A stretch of 64,000 nucleotides of DNA from Acidovorax sp. (GCF_021287135.1 NZ_JAJTBB010000078.1:102315-166314), one strand, 5' to 3'. Positions 22,459 to 31,434 are shown, numbered from the stretch's first letter. The notes: generated from the sequence alone by a model not told the origin. A program made the numbers and translations.

Positions 22459-24051
22459 ATGTCGACAAGCACCGCTGCGGGTTCCCTGCCCGCCAAGACG
22501 TACGTGTCCATCGGCGCCATCAAGCCGCTCGGCGCCAAGCTCGATGTACCCGAAGCCGGTGGCGGCTGTGGCACTTCCGGCGGCGAAGGCAAAGCCAGCT
22601 GCGGGTCGTCGGGCGGGCCCGGCGACATGCCGCCTGAGATCTGGGAGAAGGTCAAGAACCATCCCTGCTATTCCGAAGAGGCCCACCACCACTACGCGCG
22701 CATGCACGTGGCCGTGGCGCCGGCCTGCAACATCCAGTGCAACTACTGCAACCGCAAATACGACTGCTCCAATGAATCGCGCCCGGGCGTGGTGAGCCAG
22801 AAGCTCACCCCCGAGCAGGCGGTGAAGAAGGTGGTGGCGGTGGCGAGCGAGATTCCGCAGATGACGGTGCTGGGCGTTGCCGGCCCCGGCGACTCGCTGG
22901 CCAACCCCCAGAAGACCTTCGAGACCTTCCGGCTGCTGCAGGCGCAGGCGCCGGACATCAAGCTTTGCATCTCCACCAATGGCCTGGCGCTGCCGGACTA
23001 TGTGGACGAGATCTGCCAATACAACGTGGACCACGTGACCATCACCATCAACATGGTGGACCCGGCCGTGGGCCAGAAGATCTACCCCTGGATCTTCTGG
23101 AACCACCGGCGCGTCACCGGCTACGAGGCGGCCAAGATCCTGCACGAGCGGCAGATGCTCGGCCTGGCGATGCTGACCGCGCGTGGCGTGCTCACCAAGA
23201 TCAACTCGGTGCTGATCCCCGGCATCAACGACGAGCACCTGATGGAGGTAAACCGCGAGGTGAAGAAGCGCGGCGCCTTCCTGCACAACATCATGCCGCT
23301 CATTTCCGAAGCGGAGCACGGCACGCACTTCGGTCTGACGGGCCAGCGCGGTCCCACCGCGCAAGAGTTGAAGGCCGTGCAGGACGCTTGCGCGGGGGGC
23401 GCCAACCTGATGCGCCATTGCCGCCAGTGCCGCGCCGACGCGGTGGGCTTGCTGGGCGAAGACCGCTCGGAAGAATTCACGCTGGACAAGATCGATGCGA
23501 TGGAGGTCGTGTACGACCTGGACAAGCGCCGCGCCTACCAGGAGAAGGTGGAAGTAGAGCGCCAGGCCCAGCACGCCGCCAAGCACGAAGCGCTGGCCGC
23601 CAGCACCGCGATGGACGTAGATCACGACATGAAGGTACTGGTCGCGGTGGCCACCAAGGGGGGCGGCCGCGTCAACGAGCACTTCGGCCACGTCACTGAA
23701 TTCCAGATCTTTGAAGTCAGCGCTGCCGAGGCCTTGTTCGTCGGCCACCGCCGGGTGGACCTGTACTGCCAGGGCGGCCATGGCGACGACGAGCAGCTGC
23801 CCAGCGTGGTCAAGGCCATCAATGACTGCCACGCCGTGCTAGTGGCCAAGATCGGCGCTTGCCCGCGCGACGAACTGCGGCAGGCTGGTATCGAGCCGGT
23901 GGAGCAGTTCAGCGGCGAGTTCATCGAGAAGGCCGCGCTCGACTGGTTCAACGGCTATCGCGCCCGCATCGCGGCCGGTGAGATGACCCACCAGGACCGC
24001 GGCGATGCACAGATCCGCCAAGGGGCCTTCACCGGCTTGGCGGCGGCCTGA
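22459..24051 (+). CDS. nifB: FeMo-co biosynthesis protein NifB (radical SAM + NifX-like domain)
   Basis: NifB makes NifB-co, the Fe-S-carbide core of FeMo-co. The 530-residue protein has the radical-SAM cysteines in [15 protein letters not shown] near residue 90 and further cluster cysteines ([13 protein letters not shown]). After a charged linker near residue 390 comes a C-terminal NifX/NafY-type domain ([19 protein letters not shown]). It opens a long plus-strand operon of short-spaced genes ending with a ferredoxin at 31202. Confidence 0.97.
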   Translation: MSTSTAAGSLPAKTYVSIGAIKPLGAKLDVPEAGGGCGTSGGEGKASCGSSGGPGDMPPEIWEKVKNHPCYSEEAHHHYARMHVAVAPACNIQCNYCNRKYDCSNESRPGVVSQKLTPEQAVKKVVAVASEIPQMTVLGVAGPGDSLANPQKTFETFRLLQAQAPDIKLCISTNGLALPDYVDEICQYNVDHVTITINMVDPAVGQKIYPWIFWNHRRVTGYEAAKILHERQMLGLAMLTARGVLTKINSVLIPGINDEHLMEVNREVKKRGAFLHNIMPLISEAEHGTHFGLTGQRGPTAQELKAVQDACAGGANLMRHCRQCRADAVGLLGEDRSEEFTLDKIDAMEVVYDLDKRRAYQEKVEVERQAQHAAKHEALAASTAMDVDHDMKVLVAVATKGGGRVNEHFGHVTEFQIFEVSAAEALFVGHRRVDLYCQGGHGDDEQLPSVVKAINDCHAVLVAKIGACPRDELRQAGIEPVEQFSGEFIEKAALDWFNGYRARIAAGEMTHQDRGDAQIRQGAFTGLAAA

Positions 24052-24097
24052 ACTGCGACAGTTTCCCCACGACACCCCCACCAGAAGGAGAACCACC

Positions 24098-24292
24098 ATG
24101 GCCCTGAAGATCATTTCCTCGACCTGCACCGCCTGCTCAGCCTGCGAACCCGAGTGCCCCAATGTCGCGATCCGCGAGAAAGGGGGCACCTACGTGATCG
24201 ACCCCAAAAAGTGCACCGAGTGCGCGGACCAGTACGACTCGCCGCAGTGCCAGGCCGTGTGCCCGGTGGACGGCTGCATCGTGAAGGCCTGA
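24098..24292 (+). CDS. fdxN: 2[4Fe-4S] ferredoxin FdxN
   Basis: This 64-residue bacterial-type ferredoxin has two clusters of cysteines ([12 protein letters not shown] and [22 protein letters not shown]), the second with the longer loop typical of nif-linked ferredoxins. AAGGAG precedes the ATG at 24098. It probably supplies electrons to NifB or nitrogenase reductase. Confidence 0.94.
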   Translation: MALKIISSTCTACSACEPECPNVAIREKGGTYVIDPKKCTECADQYDSPQCQAVCPVDGCIVKA

Positions 24293-24295
24293 CCC

Positions 24296-24694
24296 ATGTC
24301 CACTTCTTTCACTTTGACCCCGGCCGCCGAGAAGTTCATTGGCCGCGTGGTGCGTTTCTCGGGCATTCCCTCGGCCGGCTTCCGTCTGCTGGTGTCGCCC
24401 GGCGGCTGTTCGGGCTACAGCTCGGAATTCAGTGCCGAGGCGGCCCCTAAGGACGACGAACAGGTGTTCGAGGTTTCGGGCCTGAAGTTCTTTCTGCCGG
24501 CCGAAAGCCGCATGCTGCTGGACGGTGTGACTATCGACTTCACCGAGACGCCGACCTCGTCGGGCCTGAACATCATCAACCCGAAGCAGGCGGCCTGCGG
24601 CTGCAGCAGCGCCGAGAACGCGGCGCCTCCGGGTGTGGTGAAGATCGAGATCGGGTCCATCGGCCGCGGCGGTCGCCCGGCCCTGGTGTCCTGA
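24296..24694 (+). CDS. Nif-associated HesB/IscA-like carrier
   Basis: The 132-residue A-type carrier has the ligand cysteines in SPGGCSGYSSEF and AACGCSSAEN, with a C-terminal tail of ~25 residues beyond the usual end. It starts three bases after fdxN. It is the third A-type carrier in the window; its position suggests delivery of clusters to NifB or FdxN. Confidence 0.9.
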   Translation: MSTSFTLTPAAEKFIGRVVRFSGIPSAGFRLLVSPGGCSGYSSEFSAEAAPKDDEQVFEVSGLKFFLPAESRMLLDGVTIDFTETPTSSGLNIINPKQAACGCSSAENAAPPGVVKIEIGSIGRGGRPALVS

Positions 24695-24716
24695 GACGGG
24701 CGCCAGAGAGGCCGAC

Positions 24717-25295
24717 GTGAACGCCGCCGACCGGAACTTCGAAGCCGCCGCCGCGGCCTTTGCGGCTTCGGTGATCGGCGGGGCGTTGCCGCCTGTGGTC
24801 GAGGCGCTGATCGCACAGGCGGGCGCGCTGCGCGACCGGCCCGGCGAGGCGCTGCCGCTGCTGGAGCGCGCGCGGGTGTTGGCACCGCAGCACCCCGCGC
24901 CGGTGATTGCGGTTTACCGCTTCCACTTCTACGGCCACGCCCTGGTGCAGGCCCGCGCAGCGGGCGAGGACGCACTGGCGATTGCGCGCACGGCGCTCGG
25001 CCCGGACTTCGGCGATGTGCCGCCCGAGGAGGAGGCGGTGCGTGGCGACGCAGCGGTGCGCTTTTACCTCTTCACGCTCAAGGGCCTGGCCTACCTGAAC
25101 CTGCGCCTGCGCGCGCTGGACGAGGCGCGCCTGATGCTGGGCGAGCTGCGCCGTCTCGACCCGCAGGACCACCTGGGCGGCGGGCTGCTCTCGCATGTGC
25201 TGGCGGGCCATGACGCGGGCGAGCCCATCCTGCCGGCCGAAGGGCCAGGCGGCTATCCGGCGCGCGGCTGGGCCCCCATCCGGAAGGCGGTTTGA
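24717..25295 (+). CDS. TPR-like protein in nifB operon
   Basis: The 192-residue protein is helical and Ala/Leu/Arg rich with TPR-like repeats (EALPLLERARVLAPQHPAPV, LKGLAYLNLRLRALDEARLML). No signal peptide or catalytic motif is seen. It starts with GTG and sits between an A-type carrier and the LRV Fe-S gene. A scaffold or chaperone for nitrogenase maturation is only inference. Confidence 0.75.
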   Translation: MNAADRNFEAAAAAFAASVIGGALPPVVEALIAQAGALRDRPGEALPLLERARVLAPQHPAPVIAVYRFHFYGHALVQARAAGEDALAIARTALGPDFGDVPPEEEAVRGDAAVRFYLFTLKGLAYLNLRLRALDEARLMLGELRRLDPQDHLGGGLLSHVLAGHDAGEPILPAEGPGGYPARGWAPIRKAV

Positions 25296-25296
25296 G

Positions 25297-26133
25297 ATGG
25301 GCGCCGCCGCCAGCTTTCCCGCCCGGCCACAGCGCCTGGCGGCGCGCGCGCCAGAAGGCGACATTCCGCGGATGGACTGGCGGGGCGGGCCGTTGGACTG
25401 CGAGGCCTGCGCCTACATCGACCTGCGCGCGCGCCCGAACGAGGAAATCAGCGGCCACGGCTGCCAACCGGGCCATGCCTGCATGCAGGACGCCTACGCG
25501 CGCCGCATCGACCGCTTCTTCCGCTGGCATCCTGAGCTGGCTGACCAGCAGCTGGAGCACCCATATTTCGAAGTGCGCGCCATTGCAGCACGGCACGCCA
25601 GCGTGTTTCGTTTGAACGGGCTGATGAACGACCCGGACGAGACGGTGCGGCTACAGGTGGCGGCGCGGCTCCCACCCGCGCAGTTGGAGCGCCTGATGCA
25701 CGACCCGCACCGCGAGGTGCGCCTGCGGGTGGCACAGCGCATCGACCCGGTGCGGCTGGGCGGGATGCGGCACGACAGCGACTACGGCGTGCGCGAAATC
25801 GTGGCACAGCGGCTGCCGCTGGCGCTGCTGGCGACCTTGGCCCACGACCCCGAGCGCTCGGTGCGCGAGATTGTCGCGCGGCGGCTACCGATGCCGACGC
25901 TGTTCATCCTGGTCGGTGACCCCGAGCCCGAGGTGCGGCGCGCCGTGGCCGAGAGCCTGCCCGAGGCGCTGCTGGGCCGCATGGCGGACGACCCGGACTG
26001 GCGCGTGCGCTGGGAAGTGGCACGGCGCGTGCCGCTGGCGCAGCTGGCCGCGCTGCGCGACGACACCGACAGCGAGGTACGGCAGATGGTCCGCGATCGT
26101 CTGGCAGAGCCGAGGGAGGCGCCCCATGGCTGA
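25297..26133 (+). CDS. Leucine-rich repeat variant (LRV) protein with Fe-S domain
   Basis: The 278-residue protein starts with a cysteine domain (LDCEACAYIDLR then GCQPGHACMQDAY) that in the LRV family holds a [4Fe-4S] cluster. About eight ~24-residue LRV repeats follow (LMNDPDETVRLQVAARLP, LMHDPHREVRLRVAQRID, LAHDPERSVREIVARRLP). An LRV protein of this architecture is known from the Azotobacter nif region; its role is unknown. It overlaps nifZ by eight bases. Confidence 0.88.
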   Translation: MGAAASFPARPQRLAARAPEGDIPRMDWRGGPLDCEACAYIDLRARPNEEISGHGCQPGHACMQDAYARRIDRFFRWHPELADQQLEHPYFEVRAIAARHASVFRLNGLMNDPDETVRLQVAARLPPAQLERLMHDPHREVRLRVAQRIDPVRLGGMRHDSDYGVREIVAQRLPLALLATLAHDPERSVREIVARRLPMPTLFILVGDPEPEVRRAVAESLPEALLGRMADDPDWRVRWEVARRVPLAQLAALRDDTDSEVRQMVRDRLAEPREAPHG

Positions 26134-26494
26134 CATCGTGCGCGACGACGACGTGATCGAGGTGGCGGAGCCTCCGCGCTTCGCCTTTGGCGAGCGAGTG
26201 GTCGCGCGTTCGGTGGTGCGCAACGATGGCACCTACCGGGGGAAGGACATCGGAGAGGTGCTGGTGAGCAAGGGCGATGTGGGCTATGTGGTGAGCATCA
26301 ACACCTTCCTGCAGCAGTTCTACATCTACGCGGTGGATTTCATCGACACCGGCCACCGCGTGGGCATGCGCGCCAAGGAACTCTGCACACTGGACCACCT
26401 GCCCGAGGAGGTGCTGGCGCAGTTGGGCGAAAAGGCCGGGGCCTTGGCAGACCTCGGTTCCGGAAAACCGCTTGATGCAGGAGCAACCCCATGA
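26126..26494 (+). CDS. nifZ: NifZ, P-cluster maturation protein (copy 1)
   Basis: NifZ helps form the second P-cluster of MoFe protein. The 122-residue protein has the NifZ core (FAFGERVVARSVVRNDGTYRG and GDVGYVVSINTFLQQFYIYAVDF, shortened here). The ATG at 26126 overlaps the LRV gene. It is followed at once by a second NifZ-like gene. Confidence 0.92.
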   Translation: MADIVRDDDVIEVAEPPRFAFGERVVARSVVRNDGTYRGKDIGEVLVSKGDVGYVVSINTFLQQFYIYAVDFIDTGHRVGMRAKELCTLDHLPEEVLAQLGEKAGALADLGSGKPLDAGATP

Positions 26495-26799
26495 ACACCG
26501 AAAACACCCTGGACCCAACCGCCTTTGTGGAACCGCGCGAGCCTGTCTACGGCTGGGGTCAGCGCGTGGTGGCGTTGGACGACCTGGTCAACGACGGCAG
26601 CCACCCCGAGCGCGAGCCCGATGCGCTGCTGGCGGCACGCGGCGATGTGGGTGAGGTGGTCAACATTGGCCATGCCAGCGAGATCAACGAGCCGGTGTAC
26701 CTGGTGGATTTCGGCCGTTGCGTGGTGGGCTGTCTTGAAATCGAACTCGCGCCCGTTCCTGCGGGCTGGTGTGCCGATGTGGAGGGGGCCGGGGGATGA
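26491..26799 (+). CDS. nifZ: NifZ-domain protein (copy 2)
   Basis: The 102-residue protein repeats the NifZ pattern (YGWGQRVVALDDLVND, GDVGEVVNIGHASEINEPVYLVDF) and starts on the ATGA of the previous stop. The copies differ greatly in sequence, so duplication is old. They may act as a heteromer or at different steps. Confidence 0.85.
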   Translation: MNTENTLDPTAFVEPREPVYGWGQRVVALDDLVNDGSHPEREPDALLAARGDVGEVVNIGHASEINEPVYLVDFGRCVVGCLEIELAPVPAGWCADVEGAGG

Positions 26800-27152
26800 A
26801 CGCCATGGCCCGCACGGCTCCACCCGATCCCGCGGCCGCACCGGTCGTGGGCTTCCTGCGGCCGTTCATCGAGCGTGCGCTGAAGGACCGGGTGCGCTAC
26901 CGCTACGTGCAGCCGCGCGTGCTGCAGGAAGGCGAGGGCTTCCGCATTGAGGCGCCGTGCTGCTCGCGCAATGTGGACCCCGAGGGTGGCGTGATCGACA
27001 TCGCGCTGCTCACGCCGTCCGCCGACGGGCGCTGGCGGTTGCAGGCGCGCGACCATGCGGCGGGTGTGTGGGAGATTTGCGCCGAGGGGCTATTGCTGGG
27101 TGAGGCGCTGGACATCCTCTGTGTCGATGCGCAGCGGAGGTTCTGGCCATGA
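26796..27152 (+). CDS. Conserved nif-associated protein of unknown function
   Basis: The 118-residue protein has a central IEAPCCSRNVDPEGGVIDIALL stretch (shortened: CCSRN motif) and a beta-rich C-terminus (LLLGEALDILCVDAQRRFW). The adjacent cysteines could bind metal. It is translationally coupled on both sides (ATGA overlaps with nifZ copy 2 and nifS). I do not recognise the family. Confidence 0.75.
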   Translation: MNAMARTAPPDPAAAPVVGFLRPFIERALKDRVRYRYVQPRVLQEGEGFRIEAPCCSRNVDPEGGVIDIALLTPSADGRWRLQARDHAAGVWEICAEGLLLGEALDILCVDAQRRFWP

Positions 27153-28294
27153 TCTACCTCGACCACCACGCCACCACGCCGCCTTTGCCTGCGGTGATTG
27201 GTGCGATGGGCGCGGTGATGGCGGACAGCTGGGCCAACGCCTCGTCCAAGCACGGGCCGGGCCAGGCGGCGGCCCGTGTGCTCGCGGGGGCGCGGTCGGC
27301 GGTGGCGCAAGCGCTGGGTTGCAAGCCGGCCGAGGTGGTGTTTACCAGCGGCGCCACCGAGGCCAACCACCTTGCGGTGCGGGGCCTGCTGGCAGCCGCG
27401 CCGGCGGGCCGGCGGCGTGTGCTGTTCAGCGCGGCCGAGCACGCGGGCCACCTCAAGCTGGCGCGCGAGTTGATGGATGCCGGCACGCCGGTGGATCTCA
27501 TCCCGCTGCAGCCCGACGGCACGCTCCATCTGGACGCCGCCGCGCGCCTGATCCGTAGTGACGTGGCCCTGGTGTCACTGATGGCCGCCAACAACGAGAC
27601 GGGCGCGCTGATGCCGGTGGCCGAGGTGGCGGCGCTTGCCGCCGCGGCCGGCGCACGCCTGCATGTCGATGCCACGCAATGGATCGGAAAGCGCCCGTTT
27701 CACTTTAGTGAATGGGGCGCCGACGCCGTGAGCTTGTCGGCCCACAAATTCAATGGCCCCAAGGGCGTGGGCGCGCTGCTGCTGCGCCAGGGCGTGCCGC
27801 TGCGGCCCACCATGCCGGGATCGCAGGAGCGCGGCCGGCGCGGCGGTACCGAGAACCTGCCCGCCATCGTGGGCTTGGCCACGGCGCTGGAGGCGCTGGG
27901 CGATCTGGGCGCTGAAGCCGCGCGGCAGGCTGCTCTGCGCAACCGCCTGGAGTGTGCACTGCAGTCTGAACTGCCGGGTGTGCATATCTGGTCGCGCGGT
28001 GCGCCCCGGCTGCCGGGCGTGAGCTTCCTGCGGGTGGGCAATTGGGAGGCCGACGTGCTGCTGGGCCGGCTGGAACGCCTGGGCTTTGCGGCCTCGTCCG
28101 GCGCGGCCTGTTCGTCTTCGGGCAGCGCCCCCTCGCACGTGCTGTGCGCCATGGGCGTGCCTGACGAAGAGGCCCTGGGCGCCATCCGCCTTTCGCTGGG
28201 CCGCACCACCACCGATACCGACGTGGACACGCTGATTGCAGCGCTGCCCACCCTTCGATCCCTGCTGCCTGCGGCGCAAGCCGTGGCCGCCTGA
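27149..28294 (+). CDS. nifS: Cysteine desulfurase NifS
   Basis: The 381-residue PLP enzyme has MIYLDHHATTPP at the start, the PLP lysine in SLSAHKFNGPKGVGALLL, a GGTENLPAIVGLA block, and the catalytic Cys in ASSGAACSSSGSAPSHVL. It is distinct from IscS at 18902-20146. The window therefore encodes two desulfurases, and this one belongs to the nifB operon. Confidence 0.93.
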   Translation: MIYLDHHATTPPLPAVIGAMGAVMADSWANASSKHGPGQAAARVLAGARSAVAQALGCKPAEVVFTSGATEANHLAVRGLLAAAPAGRRRVLFSAAEHAGHLKLARELMDAGTPVDLIPLQPDGTLHLDAAARLIRSDVALVSLMAANNETGALMPVAEVAALAAAAGARLHVDATQWIGKRPFHFSEWGADAVSLSAHKFNGPKGVGALLLRQGVPLRPTMPGSQERGRRGGTENLPAIVGLATALEALGDLGAEAARQAALRNRLECALQSELPGVHIWSRGAPRLPGVSFLRVGNWEADVLLGRLERLGFAASSGAACSSSGSAPSHVLCAMGVPDEEALGAIRLSLGRTTTDTDVDTLIAALPTLRSLLPAAQAVAA

Positions 28295-28324
28295 ATCCCC
28301 GTTTCCCCCGTCCTGGAGCCGACC

Positions 28325-28543
28325 ATGAAAGTGATGATCCGCAAAGACAGCAAGGGCTTGCTCAGCGCCTATGTGCCCAAGAAAGACCTGGAGGAGCCCA
28401 TCGTCGCGATGGTGAACCCGGCCTTGTGGGGCGGCCTGGTGACGCTGGCCAACGGCTGGCAGCTGGACCTGCCCGCGATGGCGGCCGACACGCCGCTGCC
28501 GATCACCGTCGAGGCGCGCAAGCTGCCTTCGGCCGGGGAATGA
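28325..28543 (+). CDS. nifT: NifT/FixT protein
   Basis: This 72-residue protein has the NifT start (MKVMIRKDSKG) followed by AYVPKKDLEEPIVAM. Its biochemical role is unknown and mutants elsewhere show little phenotype. It lies 30 bases after nifS. Confidence 0.92.
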   Translation: MKVMIRKDSKGLLSAYVPKKDLEEPIVAMVNPALWGGLVTLANGWQLDLPAMAADTPLPITVEARKLPSAGE

Positions 28544-28562
28544 CCTTTCAGGGAGAAGCAGC

Positions 28563-28823
28563 ATGGCACTGTCCGGCGAACAACTGCGGGGCGCGAGCGA
28601 GGTGGTGGGTTATGCCCCCACCTTGCGCGACGCCGCCACCATCCTGCGCGGCCGCTACCCCGGCGTGCGCGCCATTGTGGTGGATGAGGGAGACATGAAG
28701 GACGAGACTCCGGCCTTGCGGCTGGGGCACCGCAATGTCTACCTGGCGGCCAGCGATGGCCATTGCTGGCACGTCACGCACAGCGCCGACGAGGCCTCGG
28801 TCTTCATCCTCACCCAGCACTGA
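28563..28823 (+). CDS. Small conserved nif-operon protein, unknown
   Basis: The 86-residue protein has no cysteine pair, signal peptide or membrane segment. It contains a short beta-alpha pattern (GVRAIVVDEGDMKDE, HRNVYLAASDGHCWHV). GGAGAAG precedes the ATG. It lies between nifT and the DegT-fold gene in tight spacing. I do not recognise it. Confidence 0.72.
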   Translation: MALSGEQLRGASEVVGYAPTLRDAATILRGRYPGVRAIVVDEGDMKDETPALRLGHRNVYLAASDGHCWHVTHSADEASVFILTQH

Positions 28824-28834
28824 AGGGAGGCCCC

Positions 28835-29998
28835 ATGGACGTCGAGACCATTGCGCTGTGCGAATCGTTGGTCAGCGGGCAGGGGGCCTCGCTGGTCGAG
28901 GCCGTCCTGGCGTCGGGCCGCTGGAGCGACGGGCCCATGCTTGACTCTTTCGAGCAGGCGTTCGCCCGCTGGGTTGGCCGAAAGCACGCGGTGGCGGTGG
29001 GCAGCGGCACGCTGGGTACCTGGATCGCCCTGCGCGCGATGGGCATCGGCCCGGGCGACGAGGTGGTCTGCGCCGCGCACACCTGGCACCAGGTGGCGCA
29101 GGCCGTCACGCTGGCCGGCGCGACGCCGGTGTTCGCGGACATCAACTACTGGAGCGGTTGCCTGAGCCCGGAAAAGGCCGCGTTGAAGATCACGCCCGCC
29201 ACCCGCGCCATCCTGGCCGGCAACACCAATGGCCACCCGGCCGCGTGGAACGCATTGCGCGCGCTGGCCGATGCCCACGGCCTGAAGCTGATCGAGGACA
29301 GCACCGAGGCACTGGGCTCCCGCTACCTGGGGCGCAATGTCGGGACCTTTGGCGATGTGTCGGTGTTCGACTTCTCCACGCCTTCGGCGCTGTGCACCGG
29401 CGAGGGCGGCATGCTGCTGACCGACGATGATGCGCTGGCCATCGAACTGCGCTATCTGCGCCAGCGGCGTCTGTCCGACCGGGCCTCGGTGTCCATCGGC
29501 GCGCGCGTGCCGCTGCAGGCCTCCATGAGCGAGCTGACCGCCGCGCTGGGACTGGCCCAGCTGTCCGATCTGGACGAACGCCTGTTGCGGCGCAAACAGG
29601 TGGAGGCTTGGTACCACGCCGAGATGCAGAGCTTTGAGGGCGTGAAGCCTCCATACCTGGCGGAGGACGTGGACGAGGTGCACTGGATGCTTTACGTGGT
29701 GCACCTTGGCAAGCGCTTCACTGCCAGCGCGCGCGCCCAGATGATCGAGGACATGAAGGCGTGTGGCATCGAGACCGCCGCCTACAGCCACCCGCTGCAC
29801 CAGCAGTTTTTCTACATGAGCGCCGCCGGTGCGTCCGGCCGCCAGCGCGGCGTGCTGCCCGACACCGACCGCATCGGCGACCGCGCGCTCGCGCTGCCCC
29901 TGCACACCGGCCTGGACGCGCCGCAGGTGAAGTACATCGTCAAGACGCTGAAGGACACCGCCACGAATGTGGGTGCCGGTGCTGCGATCTACCTCTGA
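28835..29998 (+). CDS. DegT/DnrJ/EryC1-fold protein lacking the PLP lysine
   Basis: The 387-residue protein aligns with sugar aminotransferases of the DegT family (VGSGTLGTWIALRAMGIGPGDEVVCA, shortened; LIEDSTEALGSRYLGRNVGTFGD; GEGGMLLTDDD). The PLP-contact Asp155 remains, but the expected FSFxxxK-N-...-GEGG lysine is Ser184 (FDFSTPSALCTGEGG), and the following His/Gln of EDxAHxxG is Glu158. It should not form the internal aldimine, so transamination is unlikely. A dehydratase-like or binding role is possible. It is followed nine bases later by the SIR2-like gene in the nifB operon. Confidence 0.85.
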   Translation: MDVETIALCESLVSGQGASLVEAVLASGRWSDGPMLDSFEQAFARWVGRKHAVAVGSGTLGTWIALRAMGIGPGDEVVCAAHTWHQVAQAVTLAGATPVFADINYWSGCLSPEKAALKITPATRAILAGNTNGHPAAWNALRALADAHGLKLIEDSTEALGSRYLGRNVGTFGDVSVFDFSTPSALCTGEGGMLLTDDDALAIELRYLRQRRLSDRASVSIGARVPLQASMSELTAALGLAQLSDLDERLLRRKQVEAWYHAEMQSFEGVKPPYLAEDVDEVHWMLYVVHLGKRFTASARAQMIEDMKACGIETAAYSHPLHQQFFYMSAAGASGRQRGVLPDTDRIGDRALALPLHTGLDAPQVKYIVKTLKDTATNVGAGAAIYL

Positions 29999-30007
29999 AG
30001 GAATCCC

Positions 30008-30862
30008 ATGTCCGAACTCATCGATGGTCTGATCGCCGAGATTGCCTTCCGGCTGGATGCAGGCAGCGCCATTCCCTATCTGGGCTCCGGCATGCTGTCG
30101 CTGTGTGCCGATGTGCGGGTACCGGCCACGCCGGCCGAACTGGCTGCGGTCATGACTGCCAAGGTCAGCGTGCCGCACAAGATCCGCAACCGGCTTACCC
30201 AGGCGGCGCAGTTCATCGAGAACTTCAAGCACCGCAAGTCGGTGGTGATGATCATGGACGAGGCCTATGCCAGCGTGCCTGCGCCCTCGCCACTGCACCG
30301 TGCGTTGGCCGCCAGCGGCGCCACCCTGTGGGTGGACACGTGGTACGACGACACTTTTCTGGCGGCGCTCCGGGCGGCGCGGCCGCAGGGGGACTGGCAC
30401 CAGCTACAGGGTCTGTCCCAGTCCGAGCACTTCGGGCAGTGGACGGCCGACTATGGCGCCGATGGCCGTATCGCCGAGACCCCAGCCACCAGCGCCACGC
30501 CGCTGCTCTACCGCCCTCTGGGCGGCCGCAGTCCGGCCAGCAACTACCTGGTCTCCGACAGCGACTATGTCGAGGTATTGACCGAGATCGATATCCAGAC
30601 CCCCATCCCGGCCGTGGTGCAGGAACGCCGCAAGGGCAAGGGCTTCCTGTTCCTGGGCTGCCGTTTCGACGACCAGCTGACGCGCAGCTTTGCACGCCAG
30701 ATCATGAAGCGCTCCAGCACCACGCACTGGGCCGTGCTTCCCCATGAGCCCACGCGCATGGAAGCCCGTTTCCTCGAAGAGCAGGGCATTGTCCGCGTTC
30801 CCATGGCGCTGGCCGACTTTGCGGCCCGACTCACCCATGCGCTGCAGGCCGAGACCGCCTGA
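30008..30862 (+). CDS. SIR2-like NAD-binding-fold protein in nif operon
   Basis: The 284-residue protein has a Rossmann-like opening (AIPYLGSGMLSL) resembling the GAGxS loop of SIR2-like proteins and a later block (GFLFLGCRFDDQLTRSFARQIM) like the (V/L)GxSxxD...(I/T)R end of SIR2_2 domains. The zinc fingers of true sirtuins are absent, so deacetylase activity is not implied. SIR2_2 proteins are best known as NAD-consuming enzymes in phage defence; here it sits in a nif operon behind the lysine-less DegT protein. The family call is from motif resemblance only. Confidence 0.65.
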   Translation: MSELIDGLIAEIAFRLDAGSAIPYLGSGMLSLCADVRVPATPAELAAVMTAKVSVPHKIRNRLTQAAQFIENFKHRKSVVMIMDEAYASVPAPSPLHRALAASGATLWVDTWYDDTFLAALRAARPQGDWHQLQGLSQSEHFGQWTADYGADGRIAETPATSATPLLYRPLGGRSPASNYLVSDSDYVEVLTEIDIQTPIPAVVQERRKGKGFLFLGCRFDDQLTRSFARQIMKRSSTTHWAVLPHEPTRMEARFLEEQGIVRVPMALADFAARLTHALQAETA

Positions 30863-30905
30863 GCCGTTCCAGATTTTTGTTGCCCCACGAACCACCGAGA
30901 AAACC

Positions 30906-31202
30906 ATGACCACCCTGACCGTTCTCCCCTCCGGCAAAAGCTACGAAGTGGCTGCTGGCACCACCATCATGAAGGCCCTGCTCGCTGCCGGTGAAAGCAT
31001 CGCCCAGAAATGCGGTGGCAACGCGAGCTGCGGGTCCTGCCACATCTTCGTGACCGAAGGCCGCAAGTCCCTCCCGCGCATCCAGAAGCTGGAAAACGAG
31101 AAGCTCGACACCTTGGTCGGCGTCGGCTCCAAGTCGCGCCTGGCATGCCAGGCGGTGCTGGGCGACGAGCCGGTCACCGTGGAGCTGTTGAGCTTCGTCT
31201 AG
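30906..31202 (+). CDS. 2Fe-2S ferredoxin, nif-associated
   Basis: The 98-residue plant-type ferredoxin has the ligands C-x5-C-x2-C in KCGGNASCGSCHIFV and the fourth in SRLACQAVLG. It closes the nifB operon and likely serves an assembly or electron-transfer step. It differs clearly from the Isc-type Fdx at 15497-15832. Confidence 0.92.
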   Translation: MTTLTVLPSGKSYEVAAGTTIMKALLAAGESIAQKCGGNASCGSCHIFVTEGRKSLPRIQKLENEKLDTLVGVGSKSRLACQAVLGDEPVTVELLSFV

Positions 31203-31326
31203 TGGCAGACGGCGCATGAGCCGTATCGCCACCAGCGCCTTGGTGAACCGGATCGAGCAAACGGGTGGCTGCGTGTGTACCGCCAGAGCCACCCGCGGCG
31301 GTTCGTGATGGCGCCGGGCTGAAACC

Positions 31327-31341
31327 TGGCCCGCTGTTTGC
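31327..31341 (+). promoter_or_regulatory. Candidate sigma-54 promoter upstream of mod region
   Basis: TGGCCC-GCTGT-TTGC retains GG and GC with correct spacing and one or two mismatches in the -24 box. It would drive the 31466-36742 operon with a ~110-base leader. No exact NifA site lies upstream of it in the 263-base gap. Confidence 0.5.
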
Positions 31342-31374
31342 AAAGTACGCACCAACGCCGCTGTCAGCACTGCG

Positions 31375-31434
31375 TTGTGTAGGAACCGCTACAGCGCAGC
31401 TTGCCGGGCGGCCCGTTGTGTAGCCATCTCTACC
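31375..31434. promoter_or_regulatory. Tandem GTTGTGTAG dyads, possible ModE or NifA operators
   Basis: GTTGTGTAG occurs at 31375-31383 and again at 31415-31423. The first forms TGT-AGGAACCGCT-ACA (31378-31393), an exact NifA-type dyad that also reads as CGTTGTGTAG facing CTACAGCG. The second ends TGT-N10-ACC. CGTTGTGTA resembles the CGTTATATA half-site of ModE, and modE lies just downstream. Confidence 0.45.

Noticed and set aside
31216-31308. 30-codon ORF after the 2Fe-2S ferredoxin
   Set aside because: It lies directly after the operon end, has no similarity I recognise, and overlaps the mod leader; too weak to call.
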